Assembly (NCBI RefSeq): GCF_910592395.1
Contig: NC_088326.1
Coordinates: 5,029,001 to 5,089,000, forward strand
Source: Lineus longissimus
Taxonomy: Eukaryota > Nemertea > Pilidiophora > Heteronemertea > Lineidae
Direction: 5' to 3'
Length of the DNA stretch: 60,000 nt
In this document: piece by piece, positions 22,374 through 32,886 of the stretch
Layout: the number at the start of each line of letters is the position of its first letter
Position numbering within the stretch: the stretch's first letter is position 1
Notes under the pieces: model-generated
Seen by the model: only the letters and a program-made list of their open reading frames with translations
Databases searched by the model: none
Told to the model about the DNA's origin: nothing
Made by a program: the position numbers and the translations under genes

Positions 22374-25036
22374 AACTACTGATATCGAAATAGACTCATT
22401 TCCTGTATGTATTCAAAAGGATATCCCTAAGATAGAGAGTGATAATAATCTCAAAATTAATTTGTTCAAGTTAGAGAACGAATGGGCTAAAAGCATTTAT
22501 GCCGCAAAACTAGAACCTCTCTACCTGTCCAAGAATTATGACGATGATGATGTCATTGATCTGCTCTATTTCAAGGACCATTTCATGTACATAAGAGACA
22601 TCAATCTTTTCTTCAGGTCACTCGCTCATAGAGTGTATCTTTGCAGGAGATGCATGAATTACTTTTACAGGAAGTCTACACTAGACAATCATAAAAAGAA
22701 ATGTGGAGAACACGATTACTGTAAGATCAGTCTGCCTCCACCTAACAGTAAATGGTCACAGCTTAAATTTGAAAAACACTCATTTAAAAATAGAGTTCCA
22801 TTTGTAATTTATGCTGATTTCGAAGCGATAAGCACAACAGTCAATGACAGACAATGACAGATGAAGATTGTAAGATATATCAATTAGAAACACAATGTTA
22901 TTACTGTAATCAACCTTTAGGATATGACAAGGTCAAGGATCACGATCACTACAGTGGTAGATATCGAGGTGCTGCTCACAGCTCATGCAATTTGAATGAA
23001 AATAAAGCCATGTTTGTTCCAGTATTTTTTCACAATCTTAGTAATTATGATTCACACCTGTTTATCAAAGACTTAATGACTAAACTACCGAAGTACAAGA
23101 AACTGAAATTACTTGCCAAAACAGCAGAGGAATACATCTCATTTCAGTTCGGTTGTTTCAGGTTTTTGGACTCGTACAGATTCATGCAGTCCAGTTTAGA
23201 CAACATAACCAAATCAATGCTGGATGATGACTTTAAAATTACGAGACAGAAGTTCCCAAATACCGTTGATTTTAAACTATTGAGGAAGAAGGGTTCAGTA
23301 CCTTACTCTTTTTACACATCACATGAAAGCTACAATGTCACTTACCTAGAAAAGTCTATGTTTTTTGACGAATTGAAAAATGAAATGGCACCTGATTCTG
23401 CCTATGATGAGGCTAAGGTAATATAGGATCATTTCAAGATCAGGAATCACGGTGAGTTCATTGACCTCTACCTCAAAACTGATGTGATCCTTTTAGCTGA
23501 TTTATTTGAGAAATTCAGGGATGTCAATTTGAACTACTTTCAGATAGATCCATGTCACTGTTACTCGGCACCAGGCCTAACCTGGCAAGCTGGTTTGAAG
23601 TACACAGGAATAAACCTAGAACTACTGACTGATACCAACATCTTACTTACTTTTGAGAAAGCAATACGAGGTGGAATTTCGGGTGTTATGGGAACAAGAC
23701 ATGTCAAGGCCGATGAACACCACAAACTACTCTACGTAGACGCAAACAATCTTTACGGATGGTCCATGATGGAACCTCAACCCTATGGTAGTTTTGAAAT
23801 GATAGATATTGATCCACTTAATATGAATGTTATCAGTAAAGAGCAGATTATGGCAATTCCAAGTGATAGTGAAGTAGGCTACTTCTTAGAGGTGGATTTG
23901 GAGTATCCAGGAAATATTAAATTTAAGTCAAGGAACTTTCCATTCTGTCCCGAATCTCTCTTTATTGAAGATGATGAATTAAGTCCTTACCAGAGAGAGT
24001 TACTGGGCGATGATAAAATATCAAATGTAGAGAAACTAATACTAACACAAAAGGATAAAACTAATTACATAGTGCATTACAGAATGCTACAATTTTACCT
24101 CAAGCACGGAATGGTACTTAAGAGGGTTCATTCGGTGATATGTTTTAAACAATCAAAGTGGTTAGCACCATACATTGATTTTAATACTAAAAGACGTATG
24201 GATTCTAAGAGTGATTTTGAGAAAGACTATTTCAAGCTCATGAATAATGCTTTCTACAGAAAGACTTGTGAGAATGTAAGGAACAGGGTGGAAATAGAAT
24301 TGGTAACGGACGGGAAAAGAGCCAGGAGTGTAATGGCCAATCCCAGGTTTTCATCGATATGCGTATTTGACGAACAGAATGCTGCTATTAGCATGAGGAA
24401 AACATCAATGAAATTCAACAAACCAATCTACATAGGAGCTTCAGTACTTGAATTGTCTAAATTATTAATGTATAAATTCTATTATGAAGTTCTTCAACCG
24501 TACTTTGGTGAGAAAAATATTGAACTACTGTATCTAGATACAGATTCCTTTGTACTTAACATTAATACTGATGACTTAACTAAAGACTTAAAGGAGTTGA
24601 AACACTATTTTGACTTCAGTAATTATCCAAAAGATCATCCACTCTATGACACCAGTAAGAAGAAGGTGCCAGGTTATTTCAAGGATGAGTTAGGAGGAGT
24701 CGAGATGACTGAATTCATTGCCCTGAGAAGTAAGATGTACGCTTACAGGACAAAAGATTACGATTCTAAGAAATTAAAGGGTATTGCCAAGAATGTAGTA
24801 AAGAGAGATATCTCATTTGATGACTATGTTGATTGTCTTGAGAAGAGTATGTCGTTTTACCACAAGATGAGACACTTAAGATCAGATAAACACCAAATCT
24901 ATTTGGAAGAAGTTGACAAAAAAGCCTCAGTCCTTTTGATGATAAGAGGTTCATACTTGAAGATGGAATAAGAACGTTACCATTTGGAATGTATTATGAA
25001 GGCTACATAGATTACAGCGATTCAAACTTCGCTTGA

Positions 25037-25229
25037 GTCGGACTTCGTCCTGAGAGCAGAGCTCGAGTGCAAAATCTTTATTAAAAAAATGAATATGGTG
25101 GCGCTGATGGTAGTGGCACTGGCGGAAATTCACCCCTAACACCGAAGTCATGGTGATAGTGATAGTGATACACCACATTAGGATTATGACTATTTAGTCG
25201 GACTTCGTCCTGAGAGCAGAGCTCGAGTC
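25037..25229. repeat. Two intergenic twin-hairpin units of Polinton A
   Basis: 25,037-25,069 and 25,197-25,229, both of the common type with TGA spacer, in the gap between the 3' ends of PolB and the 219-aa gene. Confidence 0.92.
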
Positions 25230-25238
25230 CTGTTTGAT

Positions 25239-25898
25239 TTACTGTGACTTCAGTTTCTCTATCATCTCTGTTTGTGCCAGTTTTTTTCCTTCTTCTAAAA
25301 AAGTCTTCTTTAAAGACTCTACATCGACAGCTGAACTTGCCTCCCTTTGTTTTTTCCTAATGGCATTTTTCATCGAAATGTATTTCTCCTTCTCCTTGAG
25401 AATCAAAGTAAACTCATCTGTAGATATGTGAGAATCGGTTAAGGCTTTACTGACCAAATCATTGATTGTGTTCAGTTTTGAAATTGCCAACATTCTGATA
25501 TTCTCATGTTTTTCAATTTTCTTAAGTATGCTTTTCTTCTGCCAACTTAGAAATGAGGAAAAAAAGGCGCTACCAATGGTCACTCCACCAAGTGCAAAAC
25601 CTATTGGTGCTGTGATGACACCAGCCAGTGCAGACCCACCAACTGAGCCAGCCGCAACGCTTACAAAATTAAGACTATGACTAATGCCAGTAATTACGCT
25701 AAATGCTTTTTTGTACTTTGAAAATATCTTTCTTCTAAATTCAATCTCGCTTTCTAAGAAACTCTTAACATCACATATTTGTTGTAGTCTGAAAGCCTGA
25801 GGGTTACTTTCTGTATGCTTTTCAGACCTTTCATAGTTTAAATGACTTTCAGAGTTTAAATGACTTAAATCTGGATAAACCTTGTTGTCTCCATCCAT
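25239..25898 (-). CDS. Polinton A 219-aa membrane protein
   Basis: Intact. Charged N-terminal helices (LQQICDVKSFLESEIEFRRKIFSKYKKAF, given here only as a region at about residues 40-68) are followed by two Gly/Ala-rich hydrophobic segments (about 75-120), then a long charged coiled-coil C-terminal half. The same protein is encoded at 50,066-50,725 in B. The start motif is CTAATTAAATG. The hydrophobic pair resembles membrane-inserting segments, but no family function is known. It follows the 95-aa gene on the same strand with a 4-bp gap. Confidence 0.75.
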   Translation of the reverse strand: MDGDNKVYPDLSHLNSESHLNYERSEKHTESNPQAFRLQQICDVKSFLESEIEFRRKIFSKYKKAFSVITGISHSLNFVSVAAGSVGGSALAGVITAPIGFALGGVTIGSAFFSSFLSWQKKSILKKIEKHENIRMLAISKLNTINDLVSKALTDSHISTDEFTLILKEKEKYISMKNAIRKKQREASSAVDVESLKKTFLEEGKKLAQTEMIEKLKSQ

Positions 25899-25902
25899 TT
25901 AA

Positions 25903-26190
25903 TTAGTGGGAATAACTAGAATCAGTTGTTCTGTCATTTCTAGTGTTTAGTGTTGATCTTGCAGACACTACAGGTTTTTGAAGTACATTAAATTTTAAAG
26001 GTTTTTCTGACCCAGCAGGTTTTTCTGGCCCAGCAGGTTTTTCTGACCCAGCAGGCCCAACAGGTTTTAAAGGTTTTTCGGGACCAGGCTCCAACTTTGA
26101 CTCTACTTCTGCCTCTAATTCTCTATGAAATCGTTCTAATCTTTCTTTCCAATTACGTGGTCGTTTTGTGTAACCCCAAGTTCTATTCAT
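25903..26190 (-). CDS. Polinton A 95-aa basic/proline-rich protein
   Basis: Intact small frame, conserved in B (49,774-50,061). The basic N-terminus (RTWGYTKRPRNWKERLERF) is followed by a GPEKP / GSEKP repeat linker (about residues 37-65) whose number and order of units differ between copies. It ends in a Ser/Thr-rich tail. Possibly a DNA-condensing or virion core peptide from its basic character, but this is inference only. Confidence 0.65.
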   Translation of the reverse strand: MNRTWGYTKRPRNWKERLERFHRELEAEVESKLEPGPEKPLKPVGPAGSEKPAGPEKPAGSEKPLKFNVLQKPVVSARSTLNTRNDRTTDSSYSH

Positions 26191-26217
26191 TTATTCAGAT
26201 GAAGATAAAGATGAAAT

Positions 26218-27120
26218 TTAATTAAGTAGAAGGATATCGTTAAATTCTGGGTTATCCCAAAAATACTTGTTTGTTATCCTTCTCCACTCGTTTATCACGT
26301 TTTCATCTCGATAGTCAAACCAGTTTTCATTAAGCTTATTGACCATAAAGTTAAATGAGCGGTCCAATTGATCCTTAAATAGTGTGTAGTCTACTGTAGC
26401 ACTCTTCTGCCTGTTTTGTGTTTTAGACATTGGTCGAATGTTAAACCAAGCAAAGCACAGTTCAGGTTTATCTTTGAATTCCTTGATTGGTAGAACATGA
26501 TCCAACTCCTCTTCTACTATTCGAACTCTGTTCTCGGGACTTTGTCCTATTGGAGATAGACTCCTCTGGTACTCTAACCACTGTGAGAAGAAACTGTCTG
26601 TACATCCTAGATTGAATGATGAATTACCAGTCAGACTTCGTCTTGAGAGCATAGCTCGAGTCGGACTTCGTCCTGAGAGCAGAGCTCGAGTACACTCTCC
26701 CTTAGAAATGCGGTTAAGACCAACCCTAATTTTGTGTCTGTCTCTATTACCATTTTGGTCAAGGTAATCCTTTTTGTAATATGAATTAAAACATGATCTA
26801 CATTTACCTCTATTTCCATCTTTACCGAATTCACCATCACTTAGTAATTTAACTTCTCCACATTTACCACATTTCTTGATTTCAGTTGAACCACATTCTT
26901 TACAGTAATCAAGTAGTTTATTACGTCTGTTCTTTCCAAATTCACTTTCACGTTTTGTTACATCGCACTTAACACATTTAAATGTAGGCCCTGAAACTAC
27001 TGGTTGATACTGATTAACAGGATAGTGATAAACAGGATACTGATAAACAGGATACTGATCAACAGGATACTGATTAACATTGACAGTACCATAGTTAACG
27101 TTAAATATCTGTCCTTCCAT
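26218..27120 (-). CDS. Polinton A zinc-finger / HNH-like nuclease
   Basis: Intact 300 codons. The N-terminus is a YPV-Q-type repeat, unlike the Asn/Met repeat of the B copy. Four CxxC pairs follow (about residues 48-120), forming two zinc sites. Two tandem twin-hairpin units encode RALLSGRSPT-RAMLSRRSLT (26,631-26,690) and a third encodes part of GQSPENRV (26,521-26,549). The C-terminal part has ELDHVLPI...CFAWFNIRPMSKTQNRQKS, which matches the HNH/treble-clef endonuclease pattern (D-H...N-[IL]-x-P...N). The B homologue is 48,552-49,754. A nuclease role is likely from the motif, but its target is unknown. Confidence 0.75.
   Translation of the reverse strand: MEGQIFNVNYGTVNVNQYPVDQYPVYQYPVYHYPVNQYQPVVSGPTFKCVKCDVTKRESEFGKNRRNKLLDYCKECGSTEIKKCGKCGEVKLLSDGEFGKDGNRGKCRSCFNSYYKKDYLDQNGNRDRHKIRVGLNRISKGECTRALLSGRSPTRAMLSRRSLTGNSSFNLGCTDSFFSQWLEYQRSLSPIGQSPENRVRIVEEELDHVLPIKEFKDKPELCFAWFNIRPMSKTQNRQKSATVDYTLFKDQLDRSFNFMVNKLNENWFDYRDENVINEWRRITNKYFWDNPEFNDILLLN
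26521..26690. repeat. Three twin-hairpin units in the HNH-like gene of Polinton A
   Basis: 26,521-26,549 (GAAC-TCT-GTTC / GGGAC-TTT-GTCC), and a tandem pair 26,631-26,660 (AGAC-TTC-GTCT / GAGC-ATA-GCTC) and 26,661-26,690 (GGAC-TTC-GTCC / GAGC-AGA-GCTC). All three are shared with B. Confidence 0.92.
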
Positions 27121-27198
27121 TTCTAGCTTGATTTAAAGGATAAAAATCTTTTTAAATTATGTTTTTTTTAGTCTTTTAGGCTTTTAGACTTTTAGGAT

Positions 27199-28326
27199 TT
27201 AGTCTTTTAGGCTTTTTATTCCTGAAATTGGTAACCATTCATTGAATTTATCACTGTATCCCTTCCACTTCACTAATCCATATTTCTTGCCTTTACTGGT
27301 CTTGTACCTCAAGATTTTCTCTATCTTGTACTCTAGCTGGTCAGGATTAGGAACATAACTCAATTCCTCTTCATAGAAATATCCTTGAATTTCCTCTTTA
27401 TGATAATCTTCAAGTTTGTAGACGATAGGGTGAGTGAAGATGATCTGTTTGATTTGGAATACTTCCTCAGTGAAGTTGGGCATGTAACCTTTACCGAAAA
27501 TGGACTTGTACTTTGAAATTCTTACACTGTCACCTACTTTGTACTTTGGATCACCAAATGTTTTTTTGAGGTGAAGACCGTAAAGATTGTACCACACAGC
27601 TCCTTCGTTTTCCATCTTTCTGGCGTCTACAGGTTTCATACCCATTGATGAGTGAAATGTGTTGTTGTAGCCACTGACCAAGTCATCCAGTACGTCGATC
27701 CTGACTTTGTCATGAGAGCTTCGCTCGATCCACTTGTCTGTCTCCTTAGCAGTGAAATAACGCCACATTTTTTCTTTAAGAGTCCTGTTGAATCTTTCTA
27801 CTACCGCTGCCTTCTTATCAGATTTTGTAGAGAACCATTCTATGTCATTTTCTGTTAAGAGTTCCTTGAAGTGTTTGTTGTAGAATTCTGTACCGTCATC
27901 AAACTGGATTTTCTCTGGTTTAGCTTCCTCAAATATCACTTTAAATGCATCTCTTATTTCTTCTCCTCTCTTGCTCTTAACTGCTAGAGCCCAAACATAG
28001 CGACTGAATAGGTCAATTACTGTAAAAATGAATCTGAAACCTTTATTCTTACTCTCGAATTTCTGCATGTCAACCAGGTCGGCTTGCCACTGTTGATCGA
28101 TGTACGATACCATTGTTTTCCTGAAGGTGAATTTCTTAATGGCCGGTTTGTGTAGTTGGTGAGTTGGTAGTGTGTCTAGAAATTCTTTAACTTCTTTTTG
28201 TTTTATAAGTTTACCATCTTCCTTGACCTGTTTCCACATCTTACTCAAAGAACTGTAAGCCACGGGACTCTCGGAGTTGTAGTACAAATACCTTAGATAC
28301 TGCTGTGTGTCATCCTTTACATCCAT
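27199..28326 (-). CDS. INT: Polinton A retroviral-type integrase with chromodomain
   Basis: Intact 375 codons. The DDE core includes QWQADLVDM (first Asp), KIQFDDGTEF (second Asp) and AAVVERFNRTLK (Glu), with 33 residues between the last two. An SH3-like region (KYKVGDSVRISKYK) and a C-terminal chromodomain (YKIEKILRYKTSKGKKYGLVKWKGY in part, then NEWLP) follow. It catalyses insertion of the element ends and would create the 6-bp target duplication seen here. A twin-hairpin unit at 27,701-27,730 adds ten codons between KWI and DVLDDL that are missing in B and lie just after the catalytic Glu region. The start codon is 14 bp from the divergent ATPase start. Confidence 0.92.
   Translation of the reverse strand: MDVKDDTQQYLRYLYYNSESPVAYSSLSKMWKQVKEDGKLIKQKEVKEFLDTLPTHQLHKPAIKKFTFRKTMVSYIDQQWQADLVDMQKFESKNKGFRFIFTVIDLFSRYVWALAVKSKRGEEIRDAFKVIFEEAKPEKIQFDDGTEFYNKHFKELLTENDIEWFSTKSDKKAAVVERFNRTLKEKMWRYFTAKETDKWIERSSHDKVRIDVLDDLVSGYNNTFHSSMGMKPVDARKMENEGAVWYNLYGLHLKKTFGDPKYKVGDSVRISKYKSIFGKGYMPNFTEEVFQIKQIIFTHPIVYKLEDYHKEEIQGYFYEEELSYVPNPDQLEYKIEKILRYKTSKGKKYGLVKWKGYSDKFNEWLPISGIKSLKD
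27701..27730 (-). repeat. Twin-hairpin unit in integrase A with an empty site in B
   Basis: TGAC-TTT-GTCA, TGA, GAGC-TTC-GCTC. Adds ten codons between KWI and DVLDDL; B reads KWIDVLDDL. Confidence 0.93.
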
Positions 28327-28340
28327 TTTTAAATTTAAAA

Positions 28341-28961
28341 ATGGGTGAAGTACTTATTTACGAGCCACATAACATGCTAATTTCTGGTGTCACCAATTGT
28401 GGTAAGACATATTTTGCCCTTGACTTCTTAGAAAAGGAGTATCGACACAAATTCCAAAACATAGTCATTTTCTGTCCAACATATTTCAACAATAAGACAT
28501 ATGTCAGGAAATGGATTTACCAAGACAAGAGCGTCTACATAGTTAATCCCGAAGCGGTGGCCAGTAATTTGGACCTTGTGCTTCAATTTGCTACTCTGAC
28601 CTTTGCTGGTTCTAACACATTATTCCTAATTGATGACTGTGCTAATTTGAGAGACACAAAAAAGAAGGTGTCCGAGTTATGTAATCTTGCCTTTTCTGGC
28701 AGGCACTACAATCTTACTGTTTGGTTACTAGTTCAGAAGTACAATTCAGTTGTCAAGGACTACAGAGAGAACATAAGAATTTTAGTATTATTTTTTAATA
28801 AGGATGAATCAGCCATGAAAGATGCCTTAGAAGAAAACAGTGTTATTCCTAAGGAGAAAAGACAGCACTACATAGAAGAACTTAAGATGAAAAAAGGATC
28901 AAAACTGATCATTAGACTACAACATCCATTTGGATTTACTCTTTCACATCAAAAATCTTAG
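28341..28961 (+). CDS. ATP: Polinton A genome-packaging ATPase
   Basis: 206 codons from the MGEVLIYEP methionine, preferred over the upstream in-frame ATG at 28,305 because that one lies inside the integrase gene and B starts at the equivalent site. Walker A is GVTNCGKT (about residues 15-22) and Walker B LFLIDDC (about 93-99). It belongs to the FtsK/HerA-type (A32-like) viral packaging ATPases known from Polintons. The frame is intact and nearly identical to B (46,658-47,278). It ends overlapping the convergent membrane protein gene by 4 bp. Confidence 0.92.
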   Translation: MGEVLIYEPHNMLISGVTNCGKTYFALDFLEKEYRHKFQNIVIFCPTYFNNKTYVRKWIYQDKSVYIVNPEAVASNLDLVLQFATLTFAGSNTLFLIDDCANLRDTKKKVSELCNLAFSGRHYNLTVWLLVQKYNSVVKDYRENIRILVLFFNKDESAMKDALEENSVIPKEKRQHYIEELKMKKGSKLIIRLQHPFGFTLSHQKS

Positions 28962-29415
28962 TCCCGCTTCTCATCAATGGTCTTAGTCTTTCTAACCCTA
29001 GTAAAATAATCAATTATTAATCCTAAACCACTAAGTCCTATGATAATCCATAGGTACTCGTATTTCTTCATTTCATCACTAGATTGGTAATAATCACTTA
29101 ATTGTGGTCTCTGAGGTAGTAATATAGTTCTATCGGGATGTAAATGATTGTAAACAGTAAGTGCTGAATCAGTATTGTTAAAATCAATAGAAGCGTCTCT
29201 TTCTCTCTTTAATTCAAGATTAACAAAGTCAATAGTACTCTTTCTATGCTCCTCCCATTCGGTTGAAGCTTTTTGTAATTGCTCCTGAGACAAATCATGT
29301 CTTTCACTTCATCTTCATAACCGTTTTTATCTAGTGACTTGAAAAGGTAACCAGATCCAGTAAATGCTAATCCATTGATTATTGCAGATCCAAATAACAT
29401 GCCAATGCCAGCCAT
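28958..29415 (-). pseudogene. Polinton A 152-aa membrane protein, frameshifted
   Basis: Homologous to intact 46,136-46,594. One A is missing from a run near 29,290-29,300 (GAAAGACATG versus GAAAAGACATG in B), which splits the frame into 28,958-29,293 and 29,209-29,415. N-terminal and C-terminal hydrophobic segments flank a charged middle. Confidence 0.85.
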
Positions 29416-29437
29416 TTAATTTCAACGAATTTTAATT

Positions 29438-30120
29438 TCAATGATGTGTTAATACCAATTGGTACTGTATATCATGACCATTAAGATCGATGATGTCACC
29501 TTTTTCATCCGTTAAGCGAATATTCAGCTTATTGAATCTTGGTTTACAGGGAATTGCTATTGGTTTCTCAAAGATGTATGCTATTAAATCCCCAAAATTA
29601 GTTTCTTTTATTGGTCTTGTGGTTAGCACATCAGATCGATTATGTCACAGTGAAAAACAAAATGGTTAATTGGTCTAAAATTGATGGGTTTCTCGCTTAC
29701 AACATCATCCTTACTTTTATTGTCTGAAGGTTAAGGCCATTCTGTTTTCATGCCAAATAACTCATTGCTTTTAGCAATAAAATAGATCTGATAATGCACC
29801 AATTTTTTTCTCTTTAGGAAGTGTAAGATGGCCTTACCTGTTGGTTCTTCAAGGTCAAATCTGACAGCACCTTTTACTTTTGAAAAGCTCTGTAGGTCAT
29901 AGAGACCATCTGGTAGCGTAATCTCTGCCACATCAAACCCCTTAACTTTGATTCGGTTATTCTCCCTGGCCGCACTGATGTTGTAAAATGTACAAGGTAT
30001 TACAGCAAAAGTTAAAGTGATGCTACATGCATCTTGAATTTCAGTCTTGAGATTGACTGTTAAATCACTTGAACTCTGATCCGGGTAGTTGCTGGAATCG
30101 ATGTTCTTTACAGTTACCAT
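29438..30120 (-). pseudogene. Polinton A penton-like minor capsid protein, broken
   Basis: Homologous to intact 45,346-46,113. Relative to B, twelve residues (FADKLKENSMSR) are missing after QSFSKV, and the frame is disrupted between about 29,630 and 29,731. The first 110 codons keep the jelly-roll-type start (SITLTFAVIPCTFYNIS and LPDGLYDLQSFSK). Confidence 0.85.
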
Positions 30121-30139
30121 ATAGTTAAGTAAATTATTC

Positions 30140-30375
30140 TTACTTCATAATATTTCTGGGTAGGATTCCTTGATCGTAAAGGTACTCTAATGTTCCATTA
30201 CTAATAGCTACAGTTCCACCCAGTTTAATAATTTCCTCTAGGTCGGCCTGACTTGGGGACCGATATTGATTTTCAAGAACCCTTTCAGTAACATAGAGTA
30301 ACCAATTGTTGTTGATGCCAACAGTAAACTTTGATACAGTGTATTTATGATATCTTTCTTTCCAGGTGTATCCAT
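30140..30375 (-). pseudogene. Polinton A 78-aa protein, frameshifted
   Basis: Homologous to 45,052-45,288. One C is missing from the CCCCC run of B (GGTCCCCAAG here), so this copy is 236 bp instead of 237. The start is in TTAATTAAATG-like context (rc of CATTTAATTA). Function unknown; a small conserved helical protein. Confidence 0.8.
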
Positions 30376-30400
30376 TTAATTAGGATGAAAATCTAATGTT

Positions 30401-30470
30401 GTAGCGAACTTTGTTCTTGCAGCACCTTAGTGCTGGAGCGAACTTTGTTCTTGCAACACCTTAGTGCTGG
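30401..30470 (-). repeat. Type II hairpin repeat, two tandem units, at the capsid gene 3' end
   Basis: Each ~37-bp unit holds a GAAC-TTT-GTTC hairpin and a second longer hairpin, AGCAC-CTTA-GTGCT (CAGCAC...GTGCTG in the first unit). One similar unit lies at the same place in B (44,969-45,005, with GGTGCAGCAAGAACAAAGTTC). It resembles the twin-hairpin family but has a different second stem. Confidence 0.7.
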
Positions 30471-31706
30471 AGTGAAGCAATCTGAGAATTCTGGATGTTT
30501 ACCTGGGCATCAGAAACCACGAATATGTGCATTTTGTATGGTCCCTTTCCAGATTTCTTTGTAATAGATAATTGAATGCCATCTTTTGTGTTCTGGAGCT
30601 TCTTTCCTGATCCGTGTAATCTATTGTCTTCAGAAGTTCTCAGGTCCAACCATAAACCATAGTGATTAGAATCACCATAGTATTTCTCCATTGTCATGTT
30701 ACAGTCATGAGTTTTCTTCAAATCTTCAGACATGAAGTGTTTCTTGATCTCCTCCCATTGATCCATCATTCTCATTCCTTCTGGGAACACCTGATTGGCA
30801 ACACCCTCAATTGTGATTTGTACTTTACTTATGTTAGGGTTTTCAAACTTCTCTGAATCTCTAGCTCCATCTACATAGTCAGACACAAATAATAACAATA
30901 ATCCTTTAATTGACATTCTTGGAAAGTTGATGTTCTCATTAATCAGTGTTTCATTAGCAGTAACATTAACTGTTTTAAAATGGTCTACCCAATCATAAAA
31001 TATCGAGAAACCAGAGTTGTATTTGTTGCTCAGTTGATTTGCAATCATCTTATTAGTAACCGTGTCGTATTCAAAACAAATATTTTCAAGTTTGTAGCCC
31101 ATGCTAGCTGTGGTTGCGGTGACTATGATTTCCTCCTTTGGTGCTAAAGTTATTTCAATAATCACATCTTCTTGAATTGGAAACTTGTAAAATGGAGCAT
31201 GATGGTGGAATAATTCAAAATCTAATGGTATTTTGTACTTCTTATCAAACACTTCCTTGAGTGTCTTTTCATTAGCTGTTTCACCAGTGACATCAGCTTC
31301 AGCTACTCCTGATCTTAATTCTCTAAGATTTTCTGATTGAATACCTTGAAAAACCCTGTCATTTCTTTCTTCTCCAGTTAGCCACATATCTTTAAATGTG
31401 GAAAAATGGCTGTATTCGTCAAGGTCAAATATCTGCTCTGTTCCACATCTTTGAGATTAGATTTCTACCAAGATTATTTACAACACTATTTTTAGAATCA
31501 CCAGAAATGGTTACATCAGCAGACAAATTAAGAGACCTGGGTACAAAAAATGTATTCTCTCTCAGTGCCGGTATTCTAACATACAAAGTTTCTTTGGGAT
31601 TAGCAGAAGAGGGATTATGAGTAATGATGTGATGCTGCCTCTCAGCTTTCAAACCGAGTGGAATTCTATGTGATCTATCTGTATTTAATAAATAACCAGT
31701 GGCCAT
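30461..31706 (-). pseudogene. MCP: Polinton A major capsid protein, frameshifted
   Basis: Homologous to the intact 418-aa protein at 43,717-44,973. The N-terminal part (31,425-31,706) and C-terminal part (30,461-31,387) are joined by a frameshift: 11 bp are missing around 31,440, where B encodes VVKWGTEQIF. Otherwise the two are almost identical. The 3' end is followed by two tandem 37-bp type II hairpin repeats. Confidence 0.85.
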
Positions 31707-32886
31707 CTTGTATTTATTTACTCGTAAAATTAATAATAGTTCCAAGAGCAGGCCTCTAAAAAACACTTGCATTGACTACCAGTTGTTCAAAATTCCCGGC
31801 CATGACGTCATCACCTAGCTCACATATCATTAGGGAAAGCACTTGGAGATCTGTCATTTCGCCATACTAGCTAGCGAGACTGTTACAATGTTGTTTTTTT
31901 GCCTGTTTTACCGGCCAATAATGCTTCGATGCTTACATTTCTGCTCTTAATAGCTTGTAGAGAATATTCCTAAAATATTAATCTGCGTGTCTAGTAGTTA
32001 TGCTTGGCTTAACATGCTAAATATCCCGGTTTCAACTTGTAAACAAAACCGCGTCAATATTGCTGTGTTACCGTGGTTACATTTTAGATTAAAACAACGC
32101 TATTACTCGCTGTAATTGCATGATTAAAAAGTTATTAGTTCACCTAAAATGTGTAGATTAAGAGACAGGCCATTGGCAAACTTTATCTTAACATAAAACG
32201 CTATTTTCTGTGATGTAAACAACGCCATGCATTCTTCTGTGTACTGACGGACCAGTCCACTTTTCTAGAGGTGTGTTGGCTTGATCATGCACATACACTC
32301 TAGGTAGCATGCAGTCAATACGTGTCAAGCCAACTCTATGCCAAGGCCTTCAACTCGATGCCAACGTGTAACGATTTGATTGGCTGCATACAAGCCTTAA
32401 TTAACATACATACACGTTATTACCCATAATTCCTGTCATCTTAGCAACGGACATGCGCAAACGATGACAATCTCAACTTCCTTAGCAACCGGCAAACACT
32501 TGTTTGCTCGTTGTCAAGGATGACAATCTCAACTTCCTTAGCAACCGGCAAACACTTGTTTGCTCGTTGTCAAGGATGACAATCTCAACTTCCTTGGCAA
32601 CCGATTGTCAGCGACATCTTTCATTGTAACATGTAACTAAACAACCGAACTAACATTTAACTAAACAAGCTTGGCATAGGCCAGTCTTCATATGTTGCCT
32701 TCACCGGGAAACGAACCTACGCCAAAACACAACCTCATGCTCCATGCTTTACACACTCGGCTATTGAACTTTCTACTAGATCAATGACATTTATGCCTAT
32801 TTAACAGTAACATATGTTAAAGGTAACATCTGTTTAACATTAATTACGTCAGTGCTGCCATCTGATAACTTTGGTTTTAACTTAAG
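31707..32886. other. Non-coding segment between capsid gene and right TIR of Polinton A
   Basis: About 1.2 kb with no gene. Element B has only about 120-210 bp at the equivalent place, so this is probably an insertion or acquired DNA. It contains a 56-bp tandem repeat. Near 32,700-32,765 on the minus strand a GGTTCGTTTCCC box resembles a tRNA B-box, but no tRNA fold was found. Confidence 0.6.
32463..32603. repeat. 56-bp tandem repeat (2.5 units)
   Basis: Units begin GATGACAATCTCAACTTCCT and end TTGCTCGTTGTCAAG. The third unit is partial with one change (TTGGCAACC). Confidence 0.9.

Larger units (their letters stand above)
21574..25036 (+). pseudogene. PolB: Polinton A protein-primed DNA polymerase, broken in at least three places
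   Basis: Start chosen at the MTDKNQ methionine, 11 codons into the longer frame, because copy C starts there. It has an N-terminal zinc finger (CTTCDKYMSYNNMAIHRRTKGH), exonuclease motif I (YADFEAI) and HNLSNYD exonuclease motif. Polymerase motif A is DANNLYGWSM, motif B KLMNNAFYRKTCEN and motif C YLDTDSF. Compared with B, about 85-90 codons are deleted with a frame change near 22,850. A TAG replaces Trp at 23,424-23,426, and a frameshift lies near 24,925 just before the C-terminus. In motif B an Arg replaces the invariant Gly (FYGKT in B). A 30-bp twin-hairpin unit at 21,981-22,010 is absent from B. Not functional. Confidence 0.95.

Noticed and set aside
32700-32765. tRNA gene on the minus strand
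   Set aside because: A GGTTCG-type box is present, but the T-stem does not pair and no A-box or acceptor stem was found.
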